From Torreya grandis (taxonomy: Eukaryota > Streptophyta > Pinopsida > Cupressales > Taxaceae): a stretch of 64,000 nucleotides of DNA. The translations under genes were made by a program, and so were the position numbers. The notes under the pieces are model-generated. The model ran no database searches and was not told the origin of the DNA. It saw only the letters and a list, made by a program, of their open reading frames with translations. Numbering within the stretch: the stretch's first letter is position 1; every line of letters starts with the position of its first letter. The DNA lies in assembly GCA_037957365.1 (NCBI GenBank), contig JARHVA010000157.1, forward strand, positions 1,385,001 through 1,449,000, read 5' to 3'. Shown one piece after another: positions 47,983 through 60,636 of the stretch.

Positions 47983-48830
47983 TTAGTTACCTTCAATATC
48001 TTGTGAAGCATGCTTAGCACTTACCTCAACTTCTTCAAATGGCTCTTCATTAATGATATAAGTGCCAAAGTATGCATAAAGATAATGTGCATAAGCATCT
48101 ATAAAATATTCATCAAGGAACAACTCATAAATTCCCTCAAACTTGGATGCATCATCATCCACATTATACTCCTTTTCATTGATCACACAATTCAAGTTAG
48201 AGTTTATTTTAATGTAGGTCTCAATCTGAAACGTTGAAAGAGGCTAAGTTCTTATGGTCACCTTGGTCCCATACCTTGTCCTAAAGGCCAATAATGACAA
48301 ATAAACTGAGATATATCCACCTATTTTGGGTGTAAAGTCTCTTGAAAGGCATATTACAAACTGAGTAGGAAGGTCTACCTCAACTATGTCTTGGAGGATG
48401 GGAAAACTAAGACAATCATGCAAGAAAACCTTCAAATTTTTTATCAAACATATAAACTAATAATGTGTAAAATATATTTGAATAACTCCTTTGCTATGGG
48501 GTTCATATTTTAGGCCCAAATTATCAGCTACAACCTTGGGCATGATTGAAGTAGAAGCACCATTATCAACTATCCAATTATGGACCAGTTTGTCACCCAC
48601 TATGAGAGTGAAGTATAAAGGTGGAGGTTTCTTAGATTTGGTAGATGTTTAAACAATTTTTTTAGGGGAATTTTTAATATCAAAATGACCTTGAATTTTA
48701 TTTTGAAGTGAAGGACTAGTATGAATAATGGATATCTACTTTTGTAAGAGATCTTTTTGGCTAGGCATGTGAAGGACATCCCACAAGGAGATAGATGTTT
48801 TGGCACTTTTCAAAGAATCCAATATGTTTA
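47983..48830 (-). pseudogene. Element C aspartic protease remnant
   Basis: The active-site motif I-V-D-N-G-A-S-T-S-I-M lies at about 48543-48573 on the minus strand, with Asn where Ser or Thr is common. The segment L-P-T-Q-F-V-I-C-L-S-R-D-F-T follows at about 48380-48320, then K-I-G-G-Y, the usual continuation in plant Ty3/gypsy protease regions. Upstream, I-S-L-W-D-V-L-H (about 48790) belongs to the linker after gag. An acidic region (48195-47983) closes the visible part. Cleaves the gag-pro polyprotein. Confidence 0.75.
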
Positions 48831-50211
48831 GTGAATTATTTATAACCTTATATTGGTTCCTTAGAGGAAAATAAGTTGTTATAACTTGAGGAATAGAAGT
48901 ACCTTGATTAGACCTTACCATATTGTGATTTAGAGGAGGTGTAGGTGTGTTTAGAGCTACCATGCTTTGATGCCTTGGAGGAAGATTAGATGAAATTATA
49001 GGCATTTTATTTTCACCTCATTGAGAATTCATATTGGCCCTTGTATTTTCTATAATATGGGTTCATTTATTGATTACAAAATTATCTTATTTGGTAAGGC
49101 TTTCTCCATGAGGCTGCCAATCCTCATTTGCTTGCATCATGACTTCATCTTCAGCTAATAGGATAGGAGTGAATCCTCCTTGAGAAAACATATCTTGATC
49201 TCCATATTTATTATCATCCATAAATTTTCCTTGTTTCCAATCTTCCCCTTACACCAAGTTTCTATGCACCAATACCATCTCTCTTTCATTGGTGGTGGAA
49301 ATAGGATTGTACACAATGTAAGGCCTATTAAAGTTAAGCTACCCTTGACCTCTTCCTCTTCCATATTTCTAACTATTTTTTTTTAATAAGGATAAAGATT
49401 TTTATAAGCACCTTGTTTCCTAGTTTGAGCCTCTAAGGCTAGGAATATTTCTCTCCAATCAACATCATCTTTTGCCTTTTTAGGAGTAGTCATAGGCTTA
49501 GCATTTCCATTATTAATTGGAGAAATATTTGGATTATTGGTAGGATTATTATGGATAAAGGGCATAAACACCTTAGGATGAAATTTCCCACTTTAATGAG
49601 GCCATTATTAGCTCGAATTGTAATTTCATATGATTTGATAAGAGTGAAACCACCCATAGATTAAACCATGATAGCAATATCAGTACCAATGGCTCTTAAT
49701 TAGGTAGGTAAAATAAAGCTTGTAGGTGGTCTCGTGGGAGGAGAAAATCTATAAAAATTATTTTTAAACCTCTCATTAAAGTCATGCATTATTTCCTCAG
49801 GGCCTCTTTTGATGACATTGAGATGATTTATGCGAGAGGTATTGTCACTTTTATATTCAAACCTTGAAGTCTACAACACTCCAAAGTCATCCCATGATGT
49901 GATGCATCCATCAAGAAAATTCTTATAGCATCAAGATATTTCCATCTAAGATACATGGCAATGAGTATAATGGAAATATTCACTTCATTGACATTATGGA
50001 AACTAAAAAAGTTAGAGATATCCCTAATGTGTCCACTACATGTATTATGATTTTTTCCATTAGAGGGAATAACATCATATCCTTCGAGATGAATTGGATT
50101 TTTAGTATTGAATGTATGAAATACATGTTGCCTAGACATGTTCTTCAATATATTCAACCTCTTCACTTCCTTATCTATCAAAATCTTCTTTCTCTTCAAA
50201 AGTCAAATTAG
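48831..50211 (-). pseudogene. Element C gag remnant
   Basis: At about 49900-49590 the minus strand reads S-W-D-D-F, F-E-Y-K-S-D-N-T-S-R-I-N, the G-P-E-E-I-M-H-D-F-N-E-R-F segment, L-R-A-I-G-T-D-I-A, S-M-G-G-F-T-L, and Y-E-I-T-I-R-A-N. This is the C-terminal half of a plant Ty3/gypsy retrotransposon gag domain. The frame at 50199-49828 supplies the N-terminal half. After the core comes a linker with Pro-rich and Asn/Gln-rich stretches (49571-48831). No clear zinc knuckle is visible. Several stops fall where Gln or Trp would be expected. Confidence 0.72.
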
Positions 50212-50477
50212 GATGAGGGTATTAAACTTCAAGAGGAATTTTAGGCTAAATAGCTGGATTGATAAGATTGAACACTCTACTAGATGATGACCTAGTGAGA
50301 ACCATGAAGCATGAGATAATGTTTATTACAAAAAAAATTCCTTTAACTATAATTTACCTTGAATGGAGTCACCAAATTCTAAGTAGTACACTAATGTTTA
50401 GCTGATGTTGTCAAGACCAACATTCATCTTGACAAGTTATCTTGAAGATAATGGGGTCCCATAGGGCATGCAAAAAT
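50212..50477 (-). promoter_or_regulatory. Element C leader and conserved LTR-adjacent motif
   Basis: ATGGGGTCCCATAGGGCATGCAAAAA (about 50450-50476) touches the 5' LTR and matches the GGTCCCA..GCATGC motif of A and B. Candidate primer-binding region; tRNA not assigned. The rest is leader with no motif seen. Confidence 0.4.
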
Positions 50478-53400
50478 AGTTATCACCAAATATTTCACCC
50501 TAGAGGAGGGTTTTTAATCCTCCTCCAAATTTTGGAAACATGGTAATACTTATAGGTATGTGTGTGTACCTATAGGTAGAATTAGATCTCTAGGTTTAAG
50601 GTCTAGCTCCCTAAATATACCTTGAAATGCTTATCACCTAACTAACTAGTTGTTTATGGGAAAAGAGTTATAAATTTGGATGAAATGAAACTAATATAAA
50701 GGGGTGATACAAAAATATTATTTCCACATTAACATCATACTTATTTCACTAAGAAACAAGGCATACAAACTAGCTTCTAAGTCTTAGAAGGTTCTAACAT
50801 AAGTGCTTCAACATAGAGGCGATATGCATGAGACAACACAAGATAAGTGAACCAAAGGGTAGATTGCACGCTCTAAGAAAAAATTACACTTTAAAGGATT
50901 TTTACATATTATATACACTCTATATGATATTTTATAATATGAAATCTTGTATAAACATGAGAGGATAAGGAAAAGATAGGATAGAAGATTATCTCTTTGC
51001 ATCACCATACATCACTTTACACACTTAGAAATTTTTTAATGAAATAAATACTATATTTTAATTATTATTAAAACTAAAAATACAATGTCATCCCAATAGG
51101 GCTTTGTTATACATGGTGTGGTATTATTATACAAGAGCTAAAATGGTTTCTACTTATAGAATTGGAGAGAGAGGAGAAGAGAATGAACTTTAAGAGTCAC
51201 TAAAACATTTGTCATGATGAGAAAAGGAGTTAAACATTCAAGAGAGAATAATATGGAGTAGACCATGAAAGGTCTTCTTGGATAAATGTCCCTCAAAACA
51301 TGAAACTCTTGAAATCTGGCATAGGATTCCTCATTGCTTACTCATAAAATTGCCTTCATCATTTAGCCTTCTTGGAATGTCCCACAATATAATATGGATA
51401 TATGTGATTATTTCACTAATGGGGAGGGTTTTATACATGATCCAACATGCATTTTTTTCATCCCTAATCATCAAAATTCTTTTAGAGGTGAGTTATCACT
51501 ATCTGTAATCCAAATAACTCTTCTTTCACTCACCCTTCACACTTGGAACCAAAACCACCTTATGTTTTCCAATATAGTACATAAAATGGATTGTATGACA
51601 CATTTTATTATCTCTCATGGCCTTATATTATTTAGTCAGTCCTCAAAAATCCTCCCACTTGAAGTTTTCACTCTCTTACTAGTTTGCTCACTATGCTAGT
51701 TTTGACTGAGGTGAAGGTACTTTCAGAGTCACTTGTGTAGTTATCTAAGGATAAAAAATCACATTTTGAGTTATATTAAGTCCCAAGATATCTCCTAAAT
51801 TTTATTTCATCCTTTTAATCTCCCTTGAACTTGTAAAGCACCAAAAATTGTCAAAGAAATCCATTTTTCTCTTTGTCCATACAGGTAGGGTAGGTCTCAA
51901 GTTTATGGGGAAGATCTATTAAGAGTCATATGAAACCTAAAATAATTTACCAAGATATTACATGCCATATTTATTCATTTCCTTCCTCATTTTTCCAATT
52001 GGATCTTTGGTAAGAGTTTTAGAGGGTTTAGAGTACTTTTGCCCTCTAAGGATGTTTCATATAGGTCTAACATCTTATTCTCCCAAAAATTCCATAAATT
52101 TATTATTTAAGACCTCCTTAAACATCATAAAACTCCTAAAACTCCCATTAAAAACCTCCAAGTAGGTATGAACATCTTAAGTTAGCCTCTCGAGCATCAT
52201 CTTCCATTTTGCATAGGTTCAAGTTGATCTTAAACTAAAAATAGCTTCCTTATGGATTATTATGCATCATATAAGATTGAACACACATTATAATATTTAA
52301 TTAAAATTTTTAAATTCATTTTAATTCTCACCTATGGATATAAGTGAAATCATACCCCTCTAGGGCATTAGGCCTAATCTAGACCAAGTAGGTATGTCTG
52401 CATACTTATGGGTCTAGGATATTATATCATGTTTAAAACATATTTGATGGTTTAAATATGTTTTTAAATGTTTTTTAACAACCTTATATATCTTATTTAA
52501 ATGTTTTATCAACCATTAACCTTCCTTCTTATCAACTTTCTTCAAACTCTACAAGTTTGCATCCTAGGGGAGTACCCTCTATTTGAGAAAAAATAGAGGG
52601 TACTTCCCTTATTATCTCATACAAATTTATAATTTAAGGAGATTATAAAAGATACGGGGATGATATTTTAAAAAAATTAGGTTTTTTTTTGTACTCGTAG
52701 CACCTCTAAATGATTCAAAACCCAAGACAAACACATTGGGAAGCTCATTGTGTGTAGGGTCTTGATGAGAGTAGTGTGTTACTTTGTTAGAGCCATTTTA
52801 TGAGTTATTTACATGATATGAGAGTGTCATGTAATATTAACTATAATTTTGGAGGTTTTTACCATATTCAAAAACTTATTATCATTCATACGTTCACCCT
52901 CAACCCATATCTTTGCTCCACTAGGCCTGACTGACAGGCTGACTATGTTTTACCTCATAAAAGGCCTACCTATAGGCATATCTACATGATTAGAAATTTA
53001 ATAAATTTCATAAATACCTTATATGATCATTATAATTCAATTTTAAAATTCACATATACTTTATTTCATCATATGCATGCTAAGATACACTCTAAATCAC
53101 TTGTTCTAGCTTACTATCATACCACAGTCAACTACAGTTAACTAAGCAAGAGTCTTGTAATTGGACTTTACCCTTAATATATATACCACATGATATATGA
53201 TCCATTAAAATTCAATTTTAAAATTCACTTATACTTTATTTCATCATATGCATGCTAATATTCACTCTAAATAACTTGTTCTAGCTTACTATCATACCAT
53301 AGTCAACTACATTTAACTAAGTAAGAGCCTTATAGTTAGATATTACCCTTGAAATCTATATCACATGATATATTATACTTATATAATTATTTTAATCATT

Positions 53401-55607
53401 TTTTAACTTGTATATGTCTTTACCCATTAGTTTTTCATTTCTATGGTTTGTGTCATCAGACTGTAGATACTTACAGTCAACTATAGGTGGCCTAGATGTG
53501 TATATTAGGCCAAAACCTAGTACTCCAAACTTTATTGATGACCTTTAGAAAATAAATGTTTGATTCATATAATTATAACCATTTTTCATGTTGATATATT
53601 CTAACCTTATCATATTTGGGTATAGAGGTTACTTGAAACTCAAAACCTCTAGACATCACTGCCAAACTTCAGTGAATAAATTCATGACTTTAAGGTCTCC
53701 AAACACTACTTTCCACTAGTCACACATCCATTCCTTTTTTCAAGGATCCTTCCATAGGATATGAATAAAAAATTGATCAAACTTTATTATACATTGCTAT
53801 ATGACATCATCAAAAGTGCTTGGGCCTCTATTTTGATGTTTTAAATGATTTCATCCATGAACACGGTCACCATCTTGAAGATGGCTTCTCACTCATATTT
53901 TATAACTCAATGTCTCAAAAATATATATTATGATATCATTCAACTATATAAACTTCATTAAGGATTTAAAAACATGTCTACACACCTTTGATCAACATTT
54001 ATATGTCTCTTTTAGTGCCACATATAGGTGGACATTCCAATGTATAGGTAGTGGATGAGACTATAGACAATATGCATGAATCTAACATTATACTCTCTCA
54101 AAATATTTAAATGGTATTTTACAATGTTTTAGGTCTTTATATAAGTTTCCATATTTCATTTCAATGTGAAAATTACCTAAGAGTACATGTAGGTGCACAA
54201 ATAGTAACAAACAAGGTAGTGGTGGTTGTGATAACTAGTTTGTATGGTGTATATGATTGTAACTAGTTTAAAACCTTATAAAATGTTTTTAAATAAATGG
54301 TAACAACCTTTAAGTGCTTCAAACAAGTTTCAATACCAATTTAGACGTGATATCCTTCTGCAGGCACCTATTGATGCTCATTCATGGTGGATGACTGTGT
54401 ATGTGTGTTGCATATGGTAGTCACATTCCCTTATGTGTTATTTTGAGGATATAAATTTATTTTTCATGCTCCAATAATATATAAAAAACATTTAAATTTT
54501 ATATCATAAATATATGAATGTTCTTAGGACCCTTATATGCCATGACTGTAAGTGAAAGTGAATTGGGAACTGATTGTGACTCACATTTTGATTATAACCT
54601 TTATGTTTCTAATATTTTATATTTAAATTGGGAAGAAGGATATTTTAATGACATTTAAAATGCATGAATAATCATTTCACATTATCACAAATCCATTTTA
54701 GAGAAATATACCTTTTATAATTGATGAAAACTGACTGCAACCTCCCTAGCAACGTCAACATGCAACCTGAGGTATTTGAACTCATAAAAACAATTCTAAT
54801 CATGAAAAAAAATATTTCAAACATGTGAAAATTAAATTTTCATCCTTTAGAAGCCATTTCATTATTTTTATTATATTCACATGCTCAAACAGAGGCAAAA
54901 CCTATAGGGTGTGGGGATTAGCATGCAAAACTAGATAATAAACTTGTTAAGGATGGTTCATAAAGTATAGGCCACCATTACTCCAAATCAAAACATGAAA
55001 ATTAATCTGACCTATTTTAATATCTATCACCAATAGCATTTGACCTGGAAGTCCTCCTAATGGCCATATTATCTAAAGACTTGTTGACCAATTTTTCTTG
55101 CATAGTGGAACGATAGAGAGATGGAATGATTTAATCCTATTTTTTTCACTTACAAAGAATTTAAAGATTTTAAATTAGTTTTATAAAGTTTAATATCCAT
55201 CCCAAGATATTTTCTCATGTGCCACTCTCTCCCATAGGTTGTACAACCTTTGAAACTTTCTCTTATGCACTTATTTTCTTGATTTTAAGTTAACACCTAC
55301 AAGTTTCTATTAGTACTAACATTATTGAAAATTAATATAATACGTACTAACATTATGAATGTTTATGACGAGATTATAACACTCTTTTATCTTATAAAAC
55401 CATACCACTTCATTTAATGACCCATATATGACCCCTAAGTGACTCAAAATGACATAAGGACTGATTTGGACATGACCAAGGCTAATGCAACATTAAATGA
55501 AATAAAATGAACTATAAAATGACATATGACATTATACTATACACCTATATCATGTTTTTGACTATAGGGGGTTGACCCATTTTGACTTGTGGTCAAAATG
55601 GTCAATA
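50478..55607 (-). repeat. Element C right LTR (5' LTR)
   Basis: Direct repeat of 41950-46922, about 150 bp longer, largely because of a tandem duplication at 53034-53385. Ends GGTCAAAATGGTCAATA, close to the ends of element A's LTRs. Confidence 0.87.
53034..53385. repeat. ~176-bp tandem duplication in right LTR of C
   Basis: Copy 1 starts at about 53034 and copy 2 at about 53210, both beginning ATTCAATTTTAAAATTCAC and containing TTCATCATATGCATGCTAA and CTAGCTTACTATCATACCA. The left LTR has one copy (about 44505-44690). Confidence 0.85.
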
Positions 55608-55612
55608 GTGAC
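55608..55612. repeat. Target-site duplication of element C (right copy)
   Basis: GTGAC, one transition from GTGAT at 41945-41949. Confidence 0.75.
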
Positions 55613-58342
55613 ATTGCAGGGTATAGTGGAAAAAAGGTGTGGTCCAGGTATAGCCTATTGAGGTTAGTATGAAAAAATTGTAGAGTTGATAATAAGAGAA
55701 GATAAATCCACTAATTATAATGAGAAGGACTTGAAACTAGTCAAGAGACCTAGAGAAGGTGAAGTAGAAAGATCATGAAGGCTCAAGAGGGAAAGAAGGG
55801 AAAGAATCCAAGTGAGATTTAATAGGTATAAGAAAATCCTAGACAAAGGATAAAAGAAATAGAATTATATCCAAGAGTTTTATAAAAGTAAAGTATGCAT
55901 CTTGATAAGAGATTGGTCTAAACAAGGCCTAGAAAGTGAAGGAAAAGACAAGATGGATGTAGAGGAAGAAGTAAAAGAGATAAGAAGAGAGTCAGGGTAG
56001 AGTTTTGAGAAGACAAAGATTATGGTGAAGTGCAGTAAATATAAAGGAAAAAAATGGCTTGGTTTTCATGTAATCAAGAGAGTGAAGTGGCCACTAGAGA
56101 TACTTAGGAGAAAGAGAAGGCATAAGATGAGTACCTTGAGAAAAGAGAATAAAAGAGAGGGTACAACCCATAGAGGCATGAGGGATGAAGAGTTGATAAG
56201 AGAGGAACATGACAAAGAAGTTGATAAAATATTTATCATTGAGGAGAATAATGAGAGAGAAGTGCTAATAGAATCACTTGAGAAAGAAGGTAATGAAAAG
56301 AGGAAAATGTCTATGCGAGAGGAATTCATAGAGACTTGTTGGTCTCTTATTTTATATTCTAATGTTTCTTTTAAGTGTCTGTATGAAGGTATAAACAAGA
56401 GTTTGATGAAGGTCAATAATGAGAACTTAAGTCTTTTGAAGAATAGGCATATTACGTCACCCATCAATATGAATGATTAAGATAAGGAAAGAGAACCAGT
56501 TGAAGAAAACCACATGGTAAACATTGAATAATATCAACATGCTAAGGATGATATGGAAGATGAATTCCATGATGCTTTGACAAGAATTACAACTAAAGCA
56601 AGATAGGATGCTGACAAGGAAGGAAAGATAACAAACCATGAAGACATGAGAGAGAATATGAACTTTCATCAGTCTTATATGGAGGTAAATGAATGCTTAA
56701 ACATTGATTATGATTACACATTTGAAAATAAAGAATTTAATCTGTATATTAGTCAAGTAAAAAATTAAGTATAGTCCCCAAAGATGGTACAATAATATGG
56801 CTATATGGTGTTTAAGTGGCTCATGAAATTAGTTGGTGATAATATTGAGGATAACCTCAAGCAAGAGGTCATGTAAGGCAAGAATACAAGTGAAATACAA
56901 GATCAAACATGGAGAAAAGAAGTAAAAGGTAGGTTGCATCAAGATAGAATGATAAGATATCAATCCAAGAAGCATGAACAAGATGAAACAAGAAGAAAAC
57001 TTTAGTCTAAGTATAGGCAAAGTATAAAATCGGTTTTTAATAACATAGAAAAAGGTACAAAAGAATAGTCTTACAGGTACACAAGATATCATAAAGGAAG
57101 AGACAAGTTACAAACATGAGAATCAAGAAGACATGATGGAAGCAAATGAGGACAAAGAGATGATTTTATAGTTGAGTAAGCAAGATTATGAGTGTGAAAA
57201 TGTTAAGTGTTCTCAAGGTTTAATTTCTAATGTTATTTTGGATGATGCATATGAGGATAACTTAAATAGTGAAGATATTTTGTATAGAGAAACAATGACA
57301 TTGCTAGAGAGGCTTGTGAAAAGTCAAGAGGAAGATAAATCACCTCATATAATTCTTTAAAAACTTGATATGGAGAAGAAGGAGATATATTTTACTCTCC
57401 TTAAAGAGATAATATAAAGATAGTTTATAGATCAAGATGCCCAAGAAGATGAAGGATAATATGGTTCCAACTTTTATGAAGATTGTGAAGAGATGGATGC
57501 TCTAATGTTAAAGGAGGAATTGGAGATGGTAGAAGAGTTTTTTAGTCCATTTAAAGGGTTCAAATTAGGTTAATAATAACGATATAATCTCATGAATGAG
57601 ATCAAATAAGAATCATATATGGATCAACATAGTAAAACATAAGGAGTTATGCAATCAAATCCACAAGCAAACACACTAGCAAGTAAGCAAGTAAATCATG
57701 AGCAAGTTGAAAAGGTAATTTATTTAATAGGTGAAGTTATAGATGAGTTATTTACTAATTTTCATGGTGATGACAAGTCAATAATATGGAAAACCACATT
57801 GTATTATGATGAAGAAGAATGGAAAAAGAAGTTATCTTTGCAAGATGAGTAAGGTTATGTGAAGAGACATCAAGAGATGGTAATGTGTAATGATGAGGTA
57901 TCAAAAGAGATACTTATTAAATAAGTGATAAATTTTGAGATAATTAGAGTACAAGGAAGAAGGAACTAGTATGGACAAGGAGTAAAAACCACTAAAGAAA
58001 CAAGCACCAAGTGAGAACAATGAATAAGGAAGCCATGGAGAAAGAGAAAGAATGAAGGGTAAGAACCATATGTTATAAATAGATTATGATGAAGCACAAA
58101 TTGAGTTGAAAAAGGTCAAAAATTCATAAAGAAAATAGTTTCAATAATTTGTATATCTCATAAAGATAGAAGAAAAATGGACAAAGAGAAAAGACAAGGA
58201 AAAGAAGCATAAATACAAGAGTCTAATGAGAAGAATGAAGCACAAAAGGAGGAACATAAGTAAGGTGATATTGGAAGATCCCAAAATAATTAATTGGAAG
58301 GTAAAAAATAATAAGTTATCATTCAATCCCTCTTGCGGAGTA
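55613..58342 (+). pseudogene. Element D internal ORF, charged unknown protein, decayed
   Basis: The plus strand reads as protein-like sequence almost throughout, with the longest uninterrupted part at 56022-56480 (152 codons) and further open parts at 57172-57360 and 57649-57852. Composition is very rich in Lys, Glu, Arg, Asp and Gln, with long K/E stretches likely to be helical or coiled-coil. Many stops are TAA or TAG where Gln would fit the context. I find no gag core, zinc knuckle, protease or polymerase motif, and no match to the A/B ORF by eye. Function unknown. The start lies near or in the 108-bp piece left of element C. Confidence 0.55.
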
Positions 58343-60636
58343 TGATATAAGAACATCAAGCATACAAACATTTTTGTGTTGTTGAAAAATTTATGTGCTA
58401 GTTAAGGGTCATAAGTGGTACATTTTTGGTTATAAGTGTGTGAGAGTGATAATTTAGGGTTAATTTTTTATTATAGAGTCATAATGAGTCATAAAGGGTG
58501 TTTTTTCAAAGTATGGGAGTTTTCCCTCCAAAAGTGACCATTTGAATATTTGAAATGTTAAAGGACCTAGTGAGGCTTGTCAGTGGTGTTTCAAGTAATG
58601 TCAAGGGTGTCTAATAAATGAATAATGTCCTAAGGGTCATAAGAGTATAATGAAATGTCAAATAAATGTTTAATATGTGAAATGGTCTTAACAATGTCTT
58701 ATGTAGGTAACTGCGTGTAAATACAAGTCACGAGAAAAGGTGGTGAAGAGTCTTATTTTGGTAACCACCCAAAACAACGTAGAAGTTGGTGTGAAGGAAT
58801 TTTTAAGTTAGTTTTAAGATGAGAGGAGAGTAGGAATAAAGGATAGGTATCTCTAATAAGGAGAGAAAAAAAAAACAAAGATTAAAAGTTCTGTACACTC
58901 TCCAAGAATGATGACAAAGTCCAAGAAAGGACATAATATGTAATGGTTGTTGGTTATTACTAATAAAGAAGTGTTGTTTGTTATAATTTATCTAACGTGA
59001 TAAATATATGAATTTTTATTGATTATATATTTCCTATAAAATCTATTAAGGCTGTGAACATTTCACCATTTTTATTGTTATAGGTCTGAGATAAGTAATG
59101 CAGGGTTACAGGCAATAGTGGATGATTTGGTTAGTTTTCTAGAGTGTGAATGGAAGAAATTATATGGTACATTAGTCCTAAATATGTTTTATTAATTTAT
59201 GCCTAATGGTGATTGAATATAGTGTTTCATAGTGAGATAAAGTCAAGTAAACCTAACTCTAACCTTAAACCCTGTGCACATCTAACACAGCCAAGAAAAT
59301 ACTGGTTTTAATAGTTTTTTTAGGGTGTTTGATGTAAGAGCAATGTTATTTGATGGGTTTTTTATTGTATATACATCATGAAACCCATTGTGTTGTTTAT
59401 TTAATATTTAAATCAATATTTTCTAAACTATGAGTACCCTATTTGCATATACAATCAATACTCTATCGGCACAGTCAAGTGCCAAGAAAGGATTATGTAT
59501 GCTTAAGGAATGTGAATGGTCATGGATTTAGTAGATCCTTGATACAAGTAAAAAGTATAATAAAGTATTGAGAATATCCCTTGTGAATTTTATAACCCCT
59601 TAGAGTGAAAATAGACCACTGAGGTGTTACACAGTCTTACAAAGGACTCACATAATTCTATATTTGTTGATGTTTAAAGCACAATAAGATTGATCAAAGA
59701 TTATTGCTCATTAGAGAAGGTGAAACTTGTCAGGATAGACTTATTAAAGGTCTTAGACACTTTTTTAAAAACCTATAACTAAAGATAATTAATTTTTACC
59801 TCTCTCAGCTAGTACATGCCTACATTTTGGACTAGCTAAGGTTTCACAATACTAAGACCTATAACTATTGATTGAACTACTAAAATTACTTAAAAATTCA
59901 TAGTCTATTGTTATTAAATTCCCTATAAAATATTTTCAAGGTTTTGGGTTGATCTCACATCTTTACAGTATGGAACTAGCACTATGGGTGCATTGAAGGG
60001 ATATAAAGGCCTAATTGTGAAGAAGTTTACAAAGGAAGCAATGCCTAAGCAGAGAGTTAGACCTTGAAACTTTAGAGGAAGTAGTAAAAAGATAGATTGT
60101 ATATAAATATGGATTTATATATTTTAGGTGACTTGTGTATTCTTCAAACAAAGAAAAATTATGAAGAAAAGGCTACAAGCCAAGTAGTGCCAGTATGAGT
60201 TGAGGTGTGTAAGTAAAGAATGGAGAGTGAATGATTGGTTTGAGTGGGTTAAAACAAGTGTAATATGATCATGAAATAACATCCATGATAATATATTGTA
60301 TTTATGATACCTAAGAAAAGATTTTGTGTTTTGAACCTTAAGTTATGAACTAGTGAGAAGATAGTGAATGAGTGAGTGAAGTTAAATGAATCAATAAGCA
60401 AAATGAGTGAAGATGATGATTGAGAGACTTATGCATGGTCTATTGAAATATGAGAATGATTCATAAGGTTAATTTTTAATATATCTATGCTAGTGAAGGC
60501 TATCAAACTTGAGAATATCTAAGGCAATTTGATGAAGATTAAAATTGAGGAACAAAACAAAGTATTTAAATGAGATCAAGTCAAGGTCAAAGCAATCAGA
60601 TTGGTGAGTTTGAGTTTTTTCTCATGTACCTTCACA
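58343..60636 (+). repeat. Element D 3' LTR
   Basis: Direct repeat of 39558-41841. No polypurine tract is obvious before it; the preceding bases read CCCTCTTGCGGAGTA. Confidence 0.85.

Larger units (their letters stand above)
41950..55607 (-). mobile_element. LTR retrotransposon C, gag-protease only, ~5-kb LTRs, inserted in D
   Basis: Direct repeats 41950-46922 and 50478-55607 flank a 3.56-kb internal region. GTGAT/GTGAC flanks lie inside element D. The minus strand encodes gag (right) then protease (left), so the right repeat is the 5' LTR. No RT, RNase H or integrase can be read between the protease and the 3' LTR, which makes C a gag-pro element dependent on another element's polymerase. 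LTRs make up about three quarters of its 13.7 kb. Confidence 0.87.
39558..60636 (+). mobile_element. LTR retrotransposon D, plus strand, split by element C
   Basis: Direct repeats 39558-41841 and 58343-60636 (about 2.29 kb each) start TGAT(G/A)TA and end CTTCA(T/C)A. A decayed Met-type PBS follows the left LTR. Removing element C leaves an internal region of about 2.85 kb with one charged, plus-strand coding-like region and no gag, RT or integrase motif. D therefore looks non-autonomous. The flanks ATAAT and TAAAT are not a convincing duplication, so the outer ends could be off by a few bases. Confidence 0.8.

Noticed and set aside
49828..50211. Two overlapping opposite-strand frames of 71 and 123 codons in element C
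   Set aside because: The minus-strand one is part of the gag remnant; the plus-strand one is its shadow.
56066..56467. 133-codon minus-strand hydrophobic frame
   Set aside because: Antisense shadow of the Lys/Glu-rich plus-strand ORF of element D.
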